From Holophagales bacterium (GTDB taxonomy: Bacteria; Acidobacteriota; Thermoanaerobaculia; Multivoradales; Multivoraceae): a DNA stretch of 64,000 nt. The notes under the pieces were generated by a model, which saw nothing but the letters and a program-made list of their open reading frames with translations, ran no database searches and had not been told where the DNA came from. The position numbers and the translations under genes were made by a program. Every line of letters begins with the position of its first letter. Position 1 is the stretch's first letter. The stretch spans positions 124,083 through 188,082 of the forward strand of contig VXZQ01000017.1 of the NCBI GenBank assembly GCA_009845425.1, given 5' to 3'. Below, piece by piece: positions 17,230 to 28,287 of this stretch.

Positions 17230-19596
17230 CTACTGGAAGGCGATCTGCGACTGGTCGATCTCTTCGAAGTAGTCGGGCGGCACGAGCACTTCCCGCGGCT
17301 TGCTGCCCTGGGCGGGGCCCAGAATTCCATCCTGTTCCATCAGATCCACAAGGCGCGAAGCGCGGGAGAAGCCCACTCTCATCCGACGCTGGAGGAAGCT
17401 CGCCGAGCCCATCCGTTCCGAGACGACCAGCCGGGCCGCCTCGTCGTAAAGGACATCGTCGCCGCCGTTCTCGCCGGCGGCCGCCGAACGATCCTCGGGC
17501 GGTGGCGCCAGCACGGCCGGATCGAGGTTGGGCTGGCCCTGTCGCTTGAGCCAGCGCACGAGCGCCGCCGTTTCCTGCTCCGTCACGAAGGCGCCGTGGA
17601 GGCGGATCATGCGGCCGCTGCCGGGCGGCATGAACAGCATGTCGCCCTTGCCGAGCAGCTTCTCGGCGCCGACCTGGTCGAGGATGGTGCGCGAATCGTG
17701 CCGGGTCGCCGCGGCGTACGAGATGCGGCACGGGAAGTTCGCCTTGATCGTGCCCGTCAGGACGTCGACCGAGGGGCGCTGGGTCGCGACGATCAGGTGG
17801 ATGCCGACCGCCCGCGCCATCTGCGCCAGACGGGCGATCGACGTCTCGACCTCGGACGAGGCGACCATCATCAGGTCGGCCAGTTCGTCGATCACGATCA
17901 CGTAGTACGGGAGCGGTTCGAGATTCCGGGGCTCGGCGGGTTCGTCCGCTTCCTCGTCCCGAAGGCGAAGGCGGTTCGCCACTTCCGGATCGGCTATTGC
18001 CCGGTTGTAGAAGTCGATCGATCGGACGTGAACCTCCGCCAGCAGACGGTAGCGGCGCTCCATCTCGGCCACAGCCCAGCGCAGTGCGTTCGAGGCCTGC
18101 TTCGGTTCCACCACAACGGCGGTCTTCAGGTGCGGAATGTCCGCGTAGACCCCGAGTTCGATCCGCTTCGGGTCGATCAGGATGAACTGGACTTCGTCGC
18201 TACGCGCGCGATAGAGGATGGAAGTCAGCATGCCCTGAAGACCCACGCTCTTGCCGGCGCCGGTGGCGCCGGCCACGAGAAGATGCGGCATCTTGGCCAG
18301 GTCAGCGAAGTACGGCTCGCCGCGGAGGGTGCGGCCCAGCGCCATCGTGAGCGGGGACTTGGGCTCCCGGAACCCTGCGTCCGCCAGAAGGCTGCCCAGG
18401 GGGATGATCGTCCTGTGCTTGTTCGGGACCTCGATGCCCAGCGTCGATCGGCCAGGCATGCGTTCGATCCGAATCGCCTCGGCCTTCAGCGAGAGCGCCA
18501 GATCGTCCTGAAGGTTGACGATCTGGGCGACTTTCACACCGGGCGCCGGCTGGAACTCGAAGACGGTGATGACCGGACCGGGGCTGATGCCCTCGATCGT
18601 GCCCTCGACGCCGAACTCGGCGCAGCGAGCGCAGATGAGCTCACCGAGTTCTCTCAAACCGGCCTCGTCGACCTCGCTGTTGACCTCCTCGGTGTAGAGC
18701 AGATCGAGCGGTGGCAACTCCACATTCTCCAACCCCCGCTCGGTCTTCTCCGTGCCCGACACCACCGTCTTCGCGGACGCGGCGGGGACCGGCGTCGTCC
18801 CCTGCGCTACCGGCCGCGCGGCCCGGGTTTCCTCCGATCCGCGGGCTGCCGTCTTCGCCTTGTTCGCGGCCGTCCGGCGAAGCGGCAGATCCACGAGCGG
18901 CGTATCGACCGCCGGTTCCGGCGCCGCCTTCGCCTTGCCACGGCCGGACCCCTGTTCGGACGCTTTGACCCTTGGCTTCTTCCGCACCCTGGGCTTGAGC
19001 AGCGCAACGAACGCCTTGAGCCGGCGAAAACCGGCAGCGATCGATTCGTCCAGGCTGTTCCGCAACATCAACGCGATCCCGAAGACGAGGCCGGAAACGG
19101 CGATCACTCCGGCACCTAGCCCGCCCAGCTGGCCTTCGACCGCACCGGCGATCGTCGAACCCAGGAAGCCCCCTGCGGTCAGGGACTCACCCCGGAACGT
19201 GACTTCGCCCGCCGTCAGAGCGACCAATGTCGGCGCGGCCACCAGCGCGACGACGATGCCGGCACCCTGCAGAACGGACGGAACGTCAGCGCGGGCGCGG
19301 ACCAGCCGGTAACCCAGACCGAGAACGGCCAGCGCCACTGCGAGCACGGCGAACCCGAGGAAGCCGTATCCGGCCGCGGCGACGTGAGCGCCGATCGGCC
19401 CGATCAGGTTGGCCGTCTCCGCCGAGTCCTCGGCGCTGCGCATGAAGCTCGGGTCGCCCGGCTGGTAGCTCAGCAGACTGAGCAGCAGGAGCGCGCCGAG
19501 CATGAGCAGCAGCAGGCCGACCAGCTCGCTGGCCTTGCCCGTCGGCAGACTGCGGCCAAGCGCGAACCGTCTGGGGCCATCATCCGAGCGAATCAT
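17230..19596 (-). CDS. ftsK: DNA translocase FtsK/SpoIIIE
   Basis: A 788-residue septal DNA pump. Four predicted membrane segments (about residues 20-160) are followed by a charged linker rich in Lys, Ala and Pro. The RecA-like motor carries Walker A (GATGAGKS, near residue 450), LIDPKRIELGVYADIPHLK and VIDELADLMM. The C-terminal winged-helix gamma domain (from LVVSERMGSASFLQRRMRVG) reads oriented chromosome sequences. The linker is short compared with E. coli FtsK (1329 residues). The ATG at 19596 has GGGAGG six bases upstream; a GTG 15 bases earlier is less likely. Confidence 0.97.
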   Translation of the reverse strand: MIRSDDGPRRFALGRSLPTGKASELVGLLLLMLGALLLLSLLSYQPGDPSFMRSAEDSAETANLIGPIGAHVAAAGYGFLGFAVLAVALAVLGLGYRLVRARADVPSVLQGAGIVVALVAAPTLVALTAGEVTFRGESLTAGGFLGSTIAGAVEGQLGGLGAGVIAVSGLVFGIALMLRNSLDESIAAGFRRLKAFVALLKPRVRKKPRVKASEQGSGRGKAKAAPEPAVDTPLVDLPLRRTAANKAKTAARGSEETRAARPVAQGTTPVPAASAKTVVSGTEKTERGLENVELPPLDLLYTEEVNSEVDEAGLRELGELICARCAEFGVEGTIEGISPGPVITVFEFQPAPGVKVAQIVNLQDDLALSLKAEAIRIERMPGRSTLGIEVPNKHRTIIPLGSLLADAGFREPKSPLTMALGRTLRGEPYFADLAKMPHLLVAGATGAGKSVGLQGMLTSILYRARSDEVQFILIDPKRIELGVYADIPHLKTAVVVEPKQASNALRWAVAEMERRYRLLAEVHVRSIDFYNRAIADPEVANRLRLRDEEADEPAEPRNLEPLPYYVIVIDELADLMMVASSEVETSIARLAQMARAVGIHLIVATQRPSVDVLTGTIKANFPCRISYAAATRHDSRTILDQVGAEKLLGKGDMLFMPPGSGRMIRLHGAFVTEQETAALVRWLKRQGQPNLDPAVLAPPPEDRSAAAGENGGDDVLYDEAARLVVSERMGSASFLQRRMRVGFSRASRLVDLMEQDGILGPAQGSKPREVLVPPDYFEEIDQSQIAFQ

Positions 19597-19643
19597 CGAC
19601 GCCCTCCCCACGAAGCGTTGACGGGAACATGCACGGGCTAACG

Positions 19644-19649
19644 ATTGTA
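19644..19649 (-). promoter_or_regulatory. Possible -10 element upstream of ftsK
   Basis: TACAAT on the minus strand lies 48 bases before the ftsK start, in an AT-richer stretch (19625-19680) between rsmA and ftsK. No good -35 sits 16-18 bases upstream, so this is a weak prediction and ftsK could instead be read through from rsmA. Confidence 0.3.
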
Positions 19650-19669
19650 GCCCACAAAACGGGATATGG

Positions 19670-20476
19670 CTATATTCGCTTGAGCAACTCCACGACCCGG
19701 AACAGCTCGACGAACCGTCGTAGACCGAGCGCCTCCGCCCGGATTCTCGGAGGCAACCCCAGGTCCGAGATCGCCGCGGCCGCCGCCGGCCGATCCATGA
19801 CCGCGGCCAGGTTGTTCAACAGGGTCTTGCGCCGGCGGCTGAACGCGGTTCGAACCAGCGCTCTGAAGTCAGGCCATTCCTCCTCCGCGATCGGAGACTC
19901 GATCCGTTTCAGGCCCACGAAGGCGCTGGTGACGGCCGGCGGCGGTACGAAGCTCCCCGGCATGACGACGGCCAGACGGCGCGTGGCGGCACGGGCCTGC
20001 GTCAGCACCGTCAGCGCGCCGTAGGCCCCGTCGCCGGGCGCCGCGGTCAACCGGTCCGCCACCTCGCGCTGAACCAGAAAGGCGGCTCGCAGGCCGACCG
20101 GAGCGCGCTCGAGCACCCGGGAGACGATCCGGGTGGCTACGTTGTAGGGCAGGTTGCCGGCGATCCGGGCCGCGACGGGCGTCCGCTCGTAGCCGAGATC
20201 GCAGGCGTCGCCGACAGCGAGGCGGACCCGCCGGTCCGTGAGTCGTCGGCGCAACGCAAAGGCCCACGAAGGATCGAGTTCGCAGGCGAGAACACGGCTT
20301 GCGCCTCGCTCCAGCAGCAGCCGCGTCAGCACGCCGCCGCCGGGACCGATCTCGATCACCGTCCGGCCGGACACGTCCAGGAAGTCGACCGCGGGCGCCG
20401 CCGACTCCGCACGGCGGAGGTGGTGCTGGCCAAGGGATCGGCGGAGCGGCGGATCGCCCTTGCCCGGTGCAGTCAC
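19670..20476 (-). CDS. rsmA: 16S rRNA dimethyladenosine transferase
   Basis: A 268-residue KsgA. It dimethylates two adjacent adenosines near the 3' end of 16S rRNA. RRSLGQHHLRR (12-22), VIEIGPGGGVLT (SAM site) and AGNLPYNVATRI (catalytic NLPY) are canonical. FSRRRKTLLNNL marks the C-terminal domain. The usual SLGQNFL is SLGQHHL here, a mild variant. The gap to the divergent molybdopterin gene (89 bp) shows no convincing promoter. Confidence 0.97.
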   Translation of the reverse strand: MTAPGKGDPPLRRSLGQHHLRRAESAAPAVDFLDVSGRTVIEIGPGGGVLTRLLLERGASRVLACELDPSWAFALRRRLTDRRVRLAVGDACDLGYERTPVAARIAGNLPYNVATRIVSRVLERAPVGLRAAFLVQREVADRLTAAPGDGAYGALTVLTQARAATRRLAVVMPGSFVPPPAVTSAFVGLKRIESPIAEEEWPDFRALVRTAFSRRRKTLLNNLAAVMDRPAAAAAISDLGLPPRIRAEALGLRRFVELFRVVELLKRI

Positions 20477-20565
20477 CGGCCCGCACGGTAGCAGCCCCGG
20501 CCACCCGGGCGCTCCGCATAAGCTCCGGTGCGCGACGCAATCCCGCCCGCCACTGAGGAGCCGTC

Positions 20566-22875
20566 ATGGAGCCAGGAAGCCAACAACCCCAGCAGCCGTG
20601 GGTGCCGACCGCCTGCATCCTGTGCGAGAACAACTGCGGCATCGAGGTCCAGTTGGGCGGCGACGACGGACGACAGTTCGCGCGCCTTCGCGGAGATCGT
20701 GCGAACCCCGTCTCGAAGGGCTACGTCTGCCAGAAGGCCGGGCGGCTGAACCACTACCAGAACAGCCGCGACCGGGTGCTGTCGCCGCTGCGCCGGCGCC
20801 CGGACGGCAGTTTCGAGGAGATCGACTGGGACACGGCGGTCCGTGAGGTGACGAGACGCCTCGCCGAGGTGCGGGACAGATTCGGCGGCGAGTCGATCTT
20901 CTACTACGGTGGCGGCGGACAGGGGAATCACCTGCCCGGCTTCTATGCCCGCTCCACCCTGCGCACGCTGGGCTCCGTGTATCGGTCCAACGCGCTCGCG
21001 CAGGAGAAGACGGGCGAGATGTGGGTCGCCGGCCAGATGCTCGGTGCGCCCTCGCGGGGCGACTTCCACCACTGCGAGGTCGGCGTGTTTCTCGGCAAGA
21101 ACCCGTGGCAGTCGCACGGTATCCCGCGCGCGCGGGTGACGCTGCGCGAGCTCTCGAAGGACCCGGAGCGCTGCCTCATCGTCATCGACGTCCGACGCTC
21201 CGAGACCGCCGACCTGGCCGACATCTTCCTTCAGGTGAAGCCGGGCACCGACGCCTGGCTGCTCGCGGCGATGCTGGGCGTCCTGCTGGAGGAGGACCTG
21301 ACGGACGCGGACTTCATCGCCCGGCACACGGACGGCTTCGAGGACGTGCGCCCCTGGCTGGAGCGGATCGACGTCGCCGCCGCCTGCGCCGCGTGCGGCG
21401 TGCCGGAGGAGCAGGTCCGGCTCGCCACGCGCCGCATCGCCACCGCCTCAAGTGTCGCCGTGTTCGAGGACCTCGGCGTGCAGATGAACCGCCACTCGAC
21501 CCTGGTCAGCTACCTGCAGCGGCTGATCTGGATGCTGACCGGCAACTTCGCCAAGACGGGCGCCCAGAACGTCTCCACCTCCCTGGTGCCGATCACCGCC
21601 TCGCGGTCCGCAGGACCCCGAAAGACGCCGGTGACCGGCGCTCCGGTCATCGCCGGCCTCGTGCCGTGCAACGCGATCGCCGAGGAAATCGTCACCGACC
21701 ACCCGAAGCGCTTCCGCGCGATGATCGTCGAGAGCGCGAACCCGGCGCACTCGCTGGCGGACAGCCGCGCCATGCGCGAGGCGCTGCGGGCGCTCGAGTG
21801 CGTCGTCGTCATCGACATCGCGATGACCGAGACCGCCCGCCTGGCCGACTACGTCCTGCCGGCGACCACGCAGTACGAGAAGGCTGAGGCGGTGTTCTTC
21901 AACTTCGAGTTCCCGGACAACGCCTTCTTCCTGCGCCGGCCGCTGCTCGATCCTCCGGCTACCGACAAGGCGGGGGCGCTGCCGGAGCCCGAGATCCACT
22001 GCCGGCTCACGGAAGCCCTGGGCGGCTACTCACAAAACCAGGTCGACGAGCTCCGGGCGACCCTGCTTGACGGCGGCCGGGCAGCGTTCGGGATCGCCTT
22101 CCAGGCCGCGACCCGCAACGACCCGCGCCTCGCCGGCGTCGCGCCCGCGCTCCTCTACCGCACCCTGGGCGAGACGCTGCCCGACGGCCTCGAGTCCGCC
22201 GCGGCGCTGTGGAGCGCCGCCCACATCTGCGCGCACCGTTTCGGCGACTCGATCCGGCGCGCCGGCATCGAAGGCGAGGGGCCGGCGCTCGGCGAGGCAC
22301 TCTTCGACGCGATCGTCGACAGCCCGACCGGCCTCGTCTTCTCCAGCGACTCGCCCGAGGTCTCCTGGCAGCGCGTAGGGACGGCGAACGGGCGCCTCCA
22401 GCTCGCGATCCCGGAGCTATTCGGCGCGATCGAGGAGCTCGTCGTCGAGGCCGGTCCCGGCATCACCAGCGCTGCTTTCCCGCTCGTGCTCTCCGCAGGC
22501 GAACGGCGTTCCTACACCGCGAACACGATCTACCGCGACCCGGCCTGGCGCCGGAAGGCGATGGAGGAGGCGCTGGCCCTGTCCGCCGACGACGCCGCGG
22601 CGCTCGAGATCGCCGACGGGGACCGGGTCCGGCTGGTGACTCCGCGCGGAGCCGCCGAAGTCCCTGCCATGGTCAGCGACCGGATGCAGACGGGGCACAT
22701 CTCTCTTCCCAACGGCCTCGGACTGGACTATCCGGACGAGGCCGGCGAGCGCGAGAGTGACGGCGTCGCGCCCAACGAACTGACGAGCGTCACGGACCGC
22801 GACCCGATCGCCGGCACGCCGTGGCACAAGAGCGTTCCGGCGCGCCTTGAGCGAATCGCCGATGCCCGCCCCTGA
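20566..22875 (+). CDS. Molybdopterin-dependent oxidoreductase, substrate unknown
   Basis: A 769-residue cytoplasmic member of the DMSO-reductase superfamily. It has an N-terminal [4Fe-4S] site (C17, C20, C24, C55), bis-MGD binding segments around residues 110-330, and a C-terminal dinucleotide-binding beta-barrel (about 640-765, with LPNGLGLDYP). No twin-arginine signal is present. No electron-transfer subunit lies beside it, so the substrate and partner cannot be named; formate dehydrogenase-like or another single-subunit oxidoreductase are options. The GAGGAG ribosome-binding site is 6 bases before the ATG at 20566. The stop overlaps the GGDEF gene. Confidence 0.9.
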   Translation: MEPGSQQPQQPWVPTACILCENNCGIEVQLGGDDGRQFARLRGDRANPVSKGYVCQKAGRLNHYQNSRDRVLSPLRRRPDGSFEEIDWDTAVREVTRRLAEVRDRFGGESIFYYGGGGQGNHLPGFYARSTLRTLGSVYRSNALAQEKTGEMWVAGQMLGAPSRGDFHHCEVGVFLGKNPWQSHGIPRARVTLRELSKDPERCLIVIDVRRSETADLADIFLQVKPGTDAWLLAAMLGVLLEEDLTDADFIARHTDGFEDVRPWLERIDVAAACAACGVPEEQVRLATRRIATASSVAVFEDLGVQMNRHSTLVSYLQRLIWMLTGNFAKTGAQNVSTSLVPITASRSAGPRKTPVTGAPVIAGLVPCNAIAEEIVTDHPKRFRAMIVESANPAHSLADSRAMREALRALECVVVIDIAMTETARLADYVLPATTQYEKAEAVFFNFEFPDNAFFLRRPLLDPPATDKAGALPEPEIHCRLTEALGGYSQNQVDELRATLLDGGRAAFGIAFQAATRNDPRLAGVAPALLYRTLGETLPDGLESAAALWSAAHICAHRFGDSIRRAGIEGEGPALGEALFDAIVDSPTGLVFSSDSPEVSWQRVGTANGRLQLAIPELFGAIEELVVEAGPGITSAAFPLVLSAGERRSYTANTIYRDPAWRRKAMEEALALSADDAAALEIADGDRVRLVTPRGAAEVPAMVSDRMQTGHISLPNGLGLDYPDEAGERESDGVAPNELTSVTDRDPIAGTPWHKSVPARLERIADARP

Positions 22876-23503
22876 CGAGCTCGCGGCGAGAGCAGCGGCC
22901 GCTCTCCGCGAAGTCGCCGGCGTCCGCAGCGCCGAAGACGCGCACCGCGACGGCCTGACCGGCCTTCTCGACGGCGAGGCGCTGCACGGAACGCTTGCCG
23001 AGGCGATCCGGAATGCGGAACGCGATGGCGGCCACATCGGCCTGCTGTTCATCGACCTGGACCGCTTCAAGCGCGTCAACGATCGCCACGGCCACGTGAC
23101 AGGCAGCCGAATCCTGAGCCACGTTGCGGGCTTTCTCGACGACGCCGCCAGGCAGGCAGAAGGCTTCGCCGCCCGCTACGGCGGCGACGAGTTCGTCGTC
23201 GTCCTGCCCGGCGCCGACCTCGATGATTCCCTCCGTCACGCCGAGCGTCTGCGAGCTAACCTGGCGGCCACGATACTCGCTGGCGGCGAGCCGCCCCGCC
23301 GCCGTCCTCTGATCCGCGTGACCTGCTCGATCGGCGCCGCCTCGATGCGGGCCGAGGCCGGCGGCGACCGCGACGAGACGCCGAGCCCGGCAGGCGCCGC
23401 GACGCGCCTGCTGCAACTGGCCGACAACGCCATGTACCAGGGCAAGCACGCCGGCCGCAACCGCGTTGTCGCGGCCGGCGCCGAAGCGACAGGCGTGGCC
23501 TGA
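22862..23503 (+). CDS. GGDEF-domain diguanylate cyclase
   Basis: A 213-residue protein. It is almost entirely a GGDEF domain, with DGLTGLLDG, FIDLDRFKRVNDRHGH, the active-site RYGGDEF and the C-terminal AMYQGKHAGRNRV. All catalytic positions look intact, so it should make cyclic di-GMP. The RxxD inhibitory site normally five residues before GGDEF is absent, which suggests no product inhibition. Only about 25 residues precede the domain, so any sensory input must come from a partner. The ATG at 22862 overlaps the oxidoreductase gene by 14 bases (a TTG at 22847 is possible), which indicates coupled expression. Confidence 0.9.
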   Translation: MPAPDELAARAAAALREVAGVRSAEDAHRDGLTGLLDGEALHGTLAEAIRNAERDGGHIGLLFIDLDRFKRVNDRHGHVTGSRILSHVAGFLDDAARQAEGFAARYGGDEFVVVLPGADLDDSLRHAERLRANLAATILAGGEPPRRRPLIRVTCSIGAASMRAEAGGDRDETPSPAGAATRLLQLADNAMYQGKHAGRNRVVAAGAEATGVA

Positions 23504-25576
23504 CTATTCCACTCCGCAGCGGCGGGTCCAGAACGGTTCCGGCGCGGTCTCGGGCAATCGGGTCACTCCCGGGAGGTCGTGAGCCACGACGAAGTCGAGG
23601 CGATGACTCCGGAGAGGCACGGCGCCGATCGAGAGCGGCCAGGGCGGACGCCGGAAGGCGAACAGGCTGAACGAGACCGCGGGCCGACCATCGGCGTCCA
23701 CCGACAGGACGTCGCGGGGCGAGCCCTCGTGGCCGTTCGACCAGTCGAGGCCGAACCACAACTCCTCGAACGCCGCCAGCCATCCCGGCGGGAGTCCCGG
23801 CCACGACTGGATCTCGCGACGCAGCTCCGCCCTGAGATCCGGGTCTCCCTCGAAGGCGGCCGCAGCCAGCAGCAACGGCTCGGCCAGAATCGCGCGCGCC
23901 GCCCGCACCGCTACCCGCCGGTCGGTGGCCGCGGCGCCCGCCTCGCGCAAGAGAAGCATGAGTTCGAACGGGGCCAGCGCCGACAGCGGGTCGAGGTCAC
24001 AGGCCCGTTCGAGCGCTAGCCGCCGCCTGTCGACGTCCACGGTCTGATCGACTCCGGCCAGCAGCCAGAGGGGCGCCAGACCATCGGCGGCCTCGGCCGC
24101 GGTCCAGGGATCGAGGCGGACGTGGTAGAGGGGAAACGAGGGATCGCGGTCGGCCGCCTCGGATGCCGCCACGGCGTCGGCCGTCTCCGCGGCCACCACG
24201 AGTTCGTACGCCCGAGCGGCCGACGTGCGCTGCCAGGTCCAGCCCACGGCGGCGACCAGCCAGAGATAGAAGGCGAGCCGAAGCCCTTGCCGCCAGCGGC
24301 CTGCCGGAACGTCGGCGCCTGATCTGGCGGTGCACGCCGCCGCCAGACCCAGATTGAGAATCAGCACGGCGGGAACCGCCGTCACCACGGCGAAGACCCC
24401 GAAGGCCAGGCAGACTCCGGCGCCCGCCAGGCCGATCAGCGCCGCAGCCAGGAGTTCCGGATCCCGCGCGCGGGGATCCCTCAGTTCGCCCAGACGAAGC
24501 CGGCCGTAGCGAGCTGCCAGCAACAGCAGCAGGACCGAACCGGCGATCCCGAGTTCGTACGGCGCCTGCGCCAGCAGACTGTGGGCGTCAGTCACCACTT
24601 CGCCCGCCGGATGCACGCCCGGCGCCGGCCGCCAGTGGTTCGCCAGAGTCCAGCTCGTGGACCCCGGACCCCAACCGAGAAGCGGACGCTCCGCGAAGCC
24701 GGAGACAGCGGCCTCGGCGTAGGTGCGGCGGGCCAGGAGCGACGGGTCCTCGAGCCGCAGCACCGCCCCGAGACGGCCGATCGGGCCCGGCACGTCGAGC
24801 CGGGAACCCGCCCAGGCTGTCGCGAGCGCCAGTCCGGCTGCCAGAGCCAGCAACGCCGCGAACGGAACGAGCAACCGGCGCCCTCTGCTCCGCCAGAGGA
24901 TCCACGCCGCGGCCGCCACCGCCTGCACGACCAGCGCCGCCAACCCGGACATCGAACCGGTGGCGGCCAGCGTCCAGACCAGGACCGCGCCAACGAAGAG
25001 CGCCGCACCCTGGCGCAGCCTCCGCCGATCCGGTCCGGCGGCCCGCCAGGCGCCGAGCACCGCGGGCGGCAGAATCGCCACCAGCACCAGCGCCAACTGG
25101 TTGTGGTGACCGATCGGCAAGGCTGCCCGGCCCTGTTCGTGAAGCGGCTGCATGGCCAGCGCCCACGTCGACGCCGAAACGCCAACCACGGCGCAGCCGG
25201 CCAGAGCCCGGCGAACTGCCGCATCCGAGCCAAGGAGACGCCCGATTCCGGCCGCCGCCCAGGCCGCGGGCAGGAGGAAGATGACGATCGCCTCGCCGGC
25301 GCGGCTTACCGGTGACTGGATCCAGCTCGCCAGTACGGAGAACCACAGACCGCCGAGAAGCGCCGGCCACCACGGCGACCCGCTTTGCCGAAGCGCCAAC
25401 GGATCCAGGAACGACGCCCGGCCCAGCAACGCGAACACGAGCAGCAGAACGGCGCCGGCGGCCAGGGAGAAAGCGGTGGCGCCGTGGTGGAACGTCCCGG
25501 CGTGGAACAGGACCACCGCCAGGGCCGACACGACGGCGAGGGCGGCGCCGGTTTCCTGCCACCGCCGGCCGGGCAT
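23504..25576 (-). CDS. O-antigen ligase/Wzy-type membrane protein with C-terminal soluble domain
   Basis: A 690-residue polytopic protein with roughly 11-12 hydrophobic segments up to residue 440. The conserved ligase region contains [15 protein letters not shown] near 158 and [13 protein letters not shown] followed by [17 protein letters not shown] near 300-345; the latter is the large periplasmic loop of the Wzy_C/WaaL family. Residues 450-690 are a helical, TPR-like exported or cytoplasmic domain. It could be an LPS O-antigen ligase, an exopolysaccharide polymerase or a protein glycan transferase; the neighbours do not decide this. It lies 20 bases after the DUF362 gene and abuts the GGDEF stop tail to tail. 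Confidence 0.82.
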   Translation of the reverse strand: MPGRRWQETGAALAVVSALAVVLFHAGTFHHGATAFSLAAGAVLLLVFALLGRASFLDPLALRQSGSPWWPALLGGLWFSVLASWIQSPVSRAGEAIVIFLLPAAWAAAGIGRLLGSDAAVRRALAGCAVVGVSASTWALAMQPLHEQGRAALPIGHHNQLALVLVAILPPAVLGAWRAAGPDRRRLRQGAALFVGAVLVWTLAATGSMSGLAALVVQAVAAAAWILWRSRGRRLLVPFAALLALAAGLALATAWAGSRLDVPGPIGRLGAVLRLEDPSLLARRTYAEAAVSGFAERPLLGWGPGSTSWTLANHWRPAPGVHPAGEVVTDAHSLLAQAPYELGIAGSVLLLLLAARYGRLRLGELRDPRARDPELLAAALIGLAGAGVCLAFGVFAVVTAVPAVLILNLGLAAACTARSGADVPAGRWRQGLRLAFYLWLVAAVGWTWQRTSAARAYELVVAAETADAVAASEAADRDPSFPLYHVRLDPWTAAEAADGLAPLWLLAGVDQTVDVDRRRLALERACDLDPLSALAPFELMLLLREAGAAATDRRVAVRAARAILAEPLLLAAAAFEGDPDLRAELRREIQSWPGLPPGWLAAFEELWFGLDWSNGHEGSPRDVLSVDADGRPAVSFSLFAFRRPPWPLSIGAVPLRSHRLDFVVAHDLPGVTRLPETAPEPFWTRRCGVE

Positions 25577-25596
25577 CGAACGCGCGAAGGACGGGC

Positions 25597-26880
25597 TCAG
25601 GAACCCGAACCGTGAACGCCGGCGGCGTCCGAACGCCGGCTCAGGCGCATGGCGACTTCAGGCGCTTCCCGCAGACAGGTCCAGAGGATGCGAAGCGAGG
25701 TCAGGAAGGCCCGCCAACCGGTCCGGAACGCGACCGCGGGCCGGGCGGCGATCTCCGGGTAGCCGCGCCCGTCCGTCCGGGCCTGCTCCCAGCCGGCGAA
25801 GAGACGCCCCCAGGGGCTCGCCAGCGCCTCGGCCATCTGCCGTTTCGCCTTGTACGGGTACCAGAAGGAGTCGTGGTAGAGGACGCTCGCCAGGTACGCC
25901 CAGGGCGCGAGAAACGTGCGCAGCGACCACTCCACGGGGCGCCGCAGCGGCCCCCAGTAGATCTTGTGCTGCATCCTCGCGGCGAAGGTCATCTTCCGGA
26001 AGGGACCGACGAAGCCCCAGCTCCTGCCGGCGACCGCCGGATCCCCCACGATCTCGATTTCACGCGGATCACCGCAACCGAGGCCGAGATCGTGCGCAAG
26101 GCGGATGTACCGGATCGACAGCGGGTCGAAGCCCATCAGCTTCGCGGCCACGGCGTCGATCGCCACCTGGTCCGCACTGGCCAGAATCACGTTGCCCACC
26201 CGCGGGATCATGCAGCGCGGTCCCGGGCCGTCGCCGGCGAAGGTGCCGTCCATGGCCGCGAACACACCGCGGTGGATGTGCTGCTGGATCATCAGCAGGT
26301 CGACCAATGTCTCGTGGATGACCGGGTGGGTCCAGTGCCGGCGCTCGTTCAGCAGCCCGCCGAACGCGTTCTTCATCGCCCCGGTCGTGGTCGTGAAGAC
26401 GTGGGTCTTGACCGTCGGCAGGTGGATGATGTTCTCCCCCACGAACCGTGCCGGAATGTGAAAGCCCTGCGGGTAGACATCGTTCAGGCACAGAAACCGC
26501 GAGGCGAGGTCGCCCACGGCCTCCCGGACCGGCAGCCACTCCTCGTCCTCCTCGTAGAGGTGGATGTTGCGCAGGCCGTGCGCCTCGACGACGTCGATCT
26601 GCTTGTTCTCGCGCTCGCCCAGGCGGGCGTCGATGACCACGGTCCGGTTGTGGCAGCCGTGAATCAACGCCGGGTCGTAGCCGTCCTTCGCCATCGCCCG
26701 CACCACCCCCTCGAGCTGCCAGGGCGTGGTCGAGCTGCCGGGGTAGAAGAAGTGCCAGGAGATGTTGATCTTGAGCGCCGTGTCGACCGACGGATCGATC
26801 ACCTCGCGGTAGCCCGCGAGGTTCATGAGTTCGTGATAGTCGGCCAGGATCGAGGCGGGCGCTGTCGGCAGCACGGCCAC
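25597..26880 (-). CDS. DUF362 domain-containing protein
   Basis: A 427-residue protein of the DUF362 family. It shows the long conserved stretch with [41 protein letters not shown] and [20 protein letters not shown]. Many relatives carry ferredoxin-type cysteine clusters; none is seen here. The biochemical role of the family is not established. There is a basic, aromatic C-terminal extension of about 110 residues. The start is GTG at 26880, 23 bases after rho. It sits between rho and the O-antigen ligase. Confidence 0.85.
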   Translation of the reverse strand: MAVLPTAPASILADYHELMNLAGYREVIDPSVDTALKINISWHFFYPGSSTTPWQLEGVVRAMAKDGYDPALIHGCHNRTVVIDARLGERENKQIDVVEAHGLRNIHLYEEDEEWLPVREAVGDLASRFLCLNDVYPQGFHIPARFVGENIIHLPTVKTHVFTTTTGAMKNAFGGLLNERRHWTHPVIHETLVDLLMIQQHIHRGVFAAMDGTFAGDGPGPRCMIPRVGNVILASADQVAIDAVAAKLMGFDPLSIRYIRLAHDLGLGCGDPREIEIVGDPAVAGRSWGFVGPFRKMTFAARMQHKIYWGPLRRPVEWSLRTFLAPWAYLASVLYHDSFWYPYKAKRQMAEALASPWGRLFAGWEQARTDGRGYPEIAARPAVAFRTGWRAFLTSLRILWTCLREAPEVAMRLSRRSDAAGVHGSGS

Positions 26881-26903
26881 CCGGGGACCTGCGGGTGTGG
26901 AAC

Positions 26904-28250
26904 TCAGTTCGGCGCTCCCCTTGCGCCCCTCGACATCGCGGCCAGGAACTCGGCGTTCGACGGCGTGTTCTTGAGACGCTCCTGGAGCACCTCCATCGCC
27001 TCGACCGTGGGCAGCGGATTCAGCACCTTGCGCAGCACCCAGACCCGCTGCAGATCGTCGGCCGACAGCAGCAACTCCTCCTTGCGGGTGCCGGACTTCT
27101 CGATGTCGATCGCCGGGAAGATCCGCTTGTCCACCAGCTTGCGGTCGAGATGCAGCTCCGAGTTGCCGGTGCCCTTGAACTCCTCGAAGATCACGTCGTC
27201 CATCCGGCTTCCCGTGTCGATCAGCGCCGTGGCCACGATGGTCAGCGAGCCGCCTCCCTCGATGTTCCGGGCAGCGCCGAAGAACCGCTTCGGACGTTGC
27301 AGGGCGTTGGCGTCAATGCCTCCCGACAGCACCTTGCCCGAAGGCGGCTGCACGGTGTTGTAAGCACGCGCCAGGCGAGTGATCGAGTCGAGCAGGATAA
27401 CGACGTCCTTGCCGTACTCGACCAGCCGCTTGGCCTTTTCGATCACCATCTCGGCCACCTGAGTGTGCCGCGAGGCGGGCTCGTCGAAGGTGGACGAGAC
27501 GACCTCCCCGCGCACCGACCGCTCCATGTCGGTCACTTCCTCGGGACGCTCGTCGATCAACAGGACGACCAGCACGACTTCCGGGTGATTCGTGGCAATC
27601 GATCGCGCCAGGGACTGCAGGAGCATCGTCTTGCCGGTACGCGGGGGCGCCACGATCAGCGCCCGCTGGCCCTTGCCCATCGGCGTCACCAGGTCCGTCA
27701 CCCGGGACGACAGGTCTCCGGAGACTTCCAGCTGGAGCCGCTCCTCCGGGTACAGCGGGGTCAGGTTGTCGAAGAAGATCTTCTGCCGTACGACGTCAGG
27801 GTGCTCGAAGTTCACCGCCTCGAGCTTGATCAGGGCGAGATAGCGCTCGCCCTTGTTCATCGGCTGCCGCACCTGGCCCGAAACGGTGTCGCCAGTGCGC
27901 AGGTCGAAGCGCCGGATCTGGCTGCGGGAAACGTAGATGTCGTCCGGTCCCGGCAGGTAGCTGTACTCCGGCGCGCGCAGGAAACCGAAGCCGTCGGTCA
28001 AGCATTCGAGGACCCCTTCGCCGAACAGCAGCCCGCTCTTCTCCGTCTGCGCTTCCAGGATCTTGAAGGTCAACTCCTGCCTGGGCATACCGGTGGCGCC
28101 AACGACCTCCAGCTTGTGAGCAAGCTCGAGAAGGTCGGCATTGCTCAGGTCCTTCAGGGCCTTCAGGTCAAAGGCCAGATCGGCGCTCTCCGCCGCCCTG
28201 GCGCCGCCGTTTCCACTACGCCCTGCTTCAGGGGCTCCGTCCGTCGTCAT
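26904..28250 (-). CDS. rho: Transcription termination factor Rho
   Basis: A 448-residue hexameric RNA helicase. An N-terminal helical Rho_N segment (about 27-75) leads to the cold-shock-like RNA-binding domain with [19 protein letters not shown]. The ATPase domain has Walker [13 protein letters not shown] and the secondary RNA-site [17 protein letters not shown]. The first 25 residues are Gly/Ala-rich and variable. There are few intrinsic terminators in this window, which suggests heavy reliance on Rho. Confidence 0.98.
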   Translation of the reverse strand: MTTDGAPEAGRSGNGGARAAESADLAFDLKALKDLSNADLLELAHKLEVVGATGMPRQELTFKILEAQTEKSGLLFGEGVLECLTDGFGFLRAPEYSYLPGPDDIYVSRSQIRRFDLRTGDTVSGQVRQPMNKGERYLALIKLEAVNFEHPDVVRQKIFFDNLTPLYPEERLQLEVSGDLSSRVTDLVTPMGKGQRALIVAPPRTGKTMLLQSLARSIATNHPEVVLVVLLIDERPEEVTDMERSVRGEVVSSTFDEPASRHTQVAEMVIEKAKRLVEYGKDVVILLDSITRLARAYNTVQPPSGKVLSGGIDANALQRPKRFFGAARNIEGGGSLTIVATALIDTGSRMDDVIFEEFKGTGNSELHLDRKLVDKRIFPAIDIEKSGTRKEELLLSADDLQRVWVLRKVLNPLPTVEAMEVLQERLKNTPSNAEFLAAMSRGARGAPN

Positions 28251-28287
28251 CTTTCTTCATCCTCGCCGAGAGAGGCCACCGCCCGCT

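Noticed and set aside
16876..19119. Open frame of 747 codons on the plus strand
   Set aside because: It is the antisense shadow of ftsK and fmt and has no recognisable motif.
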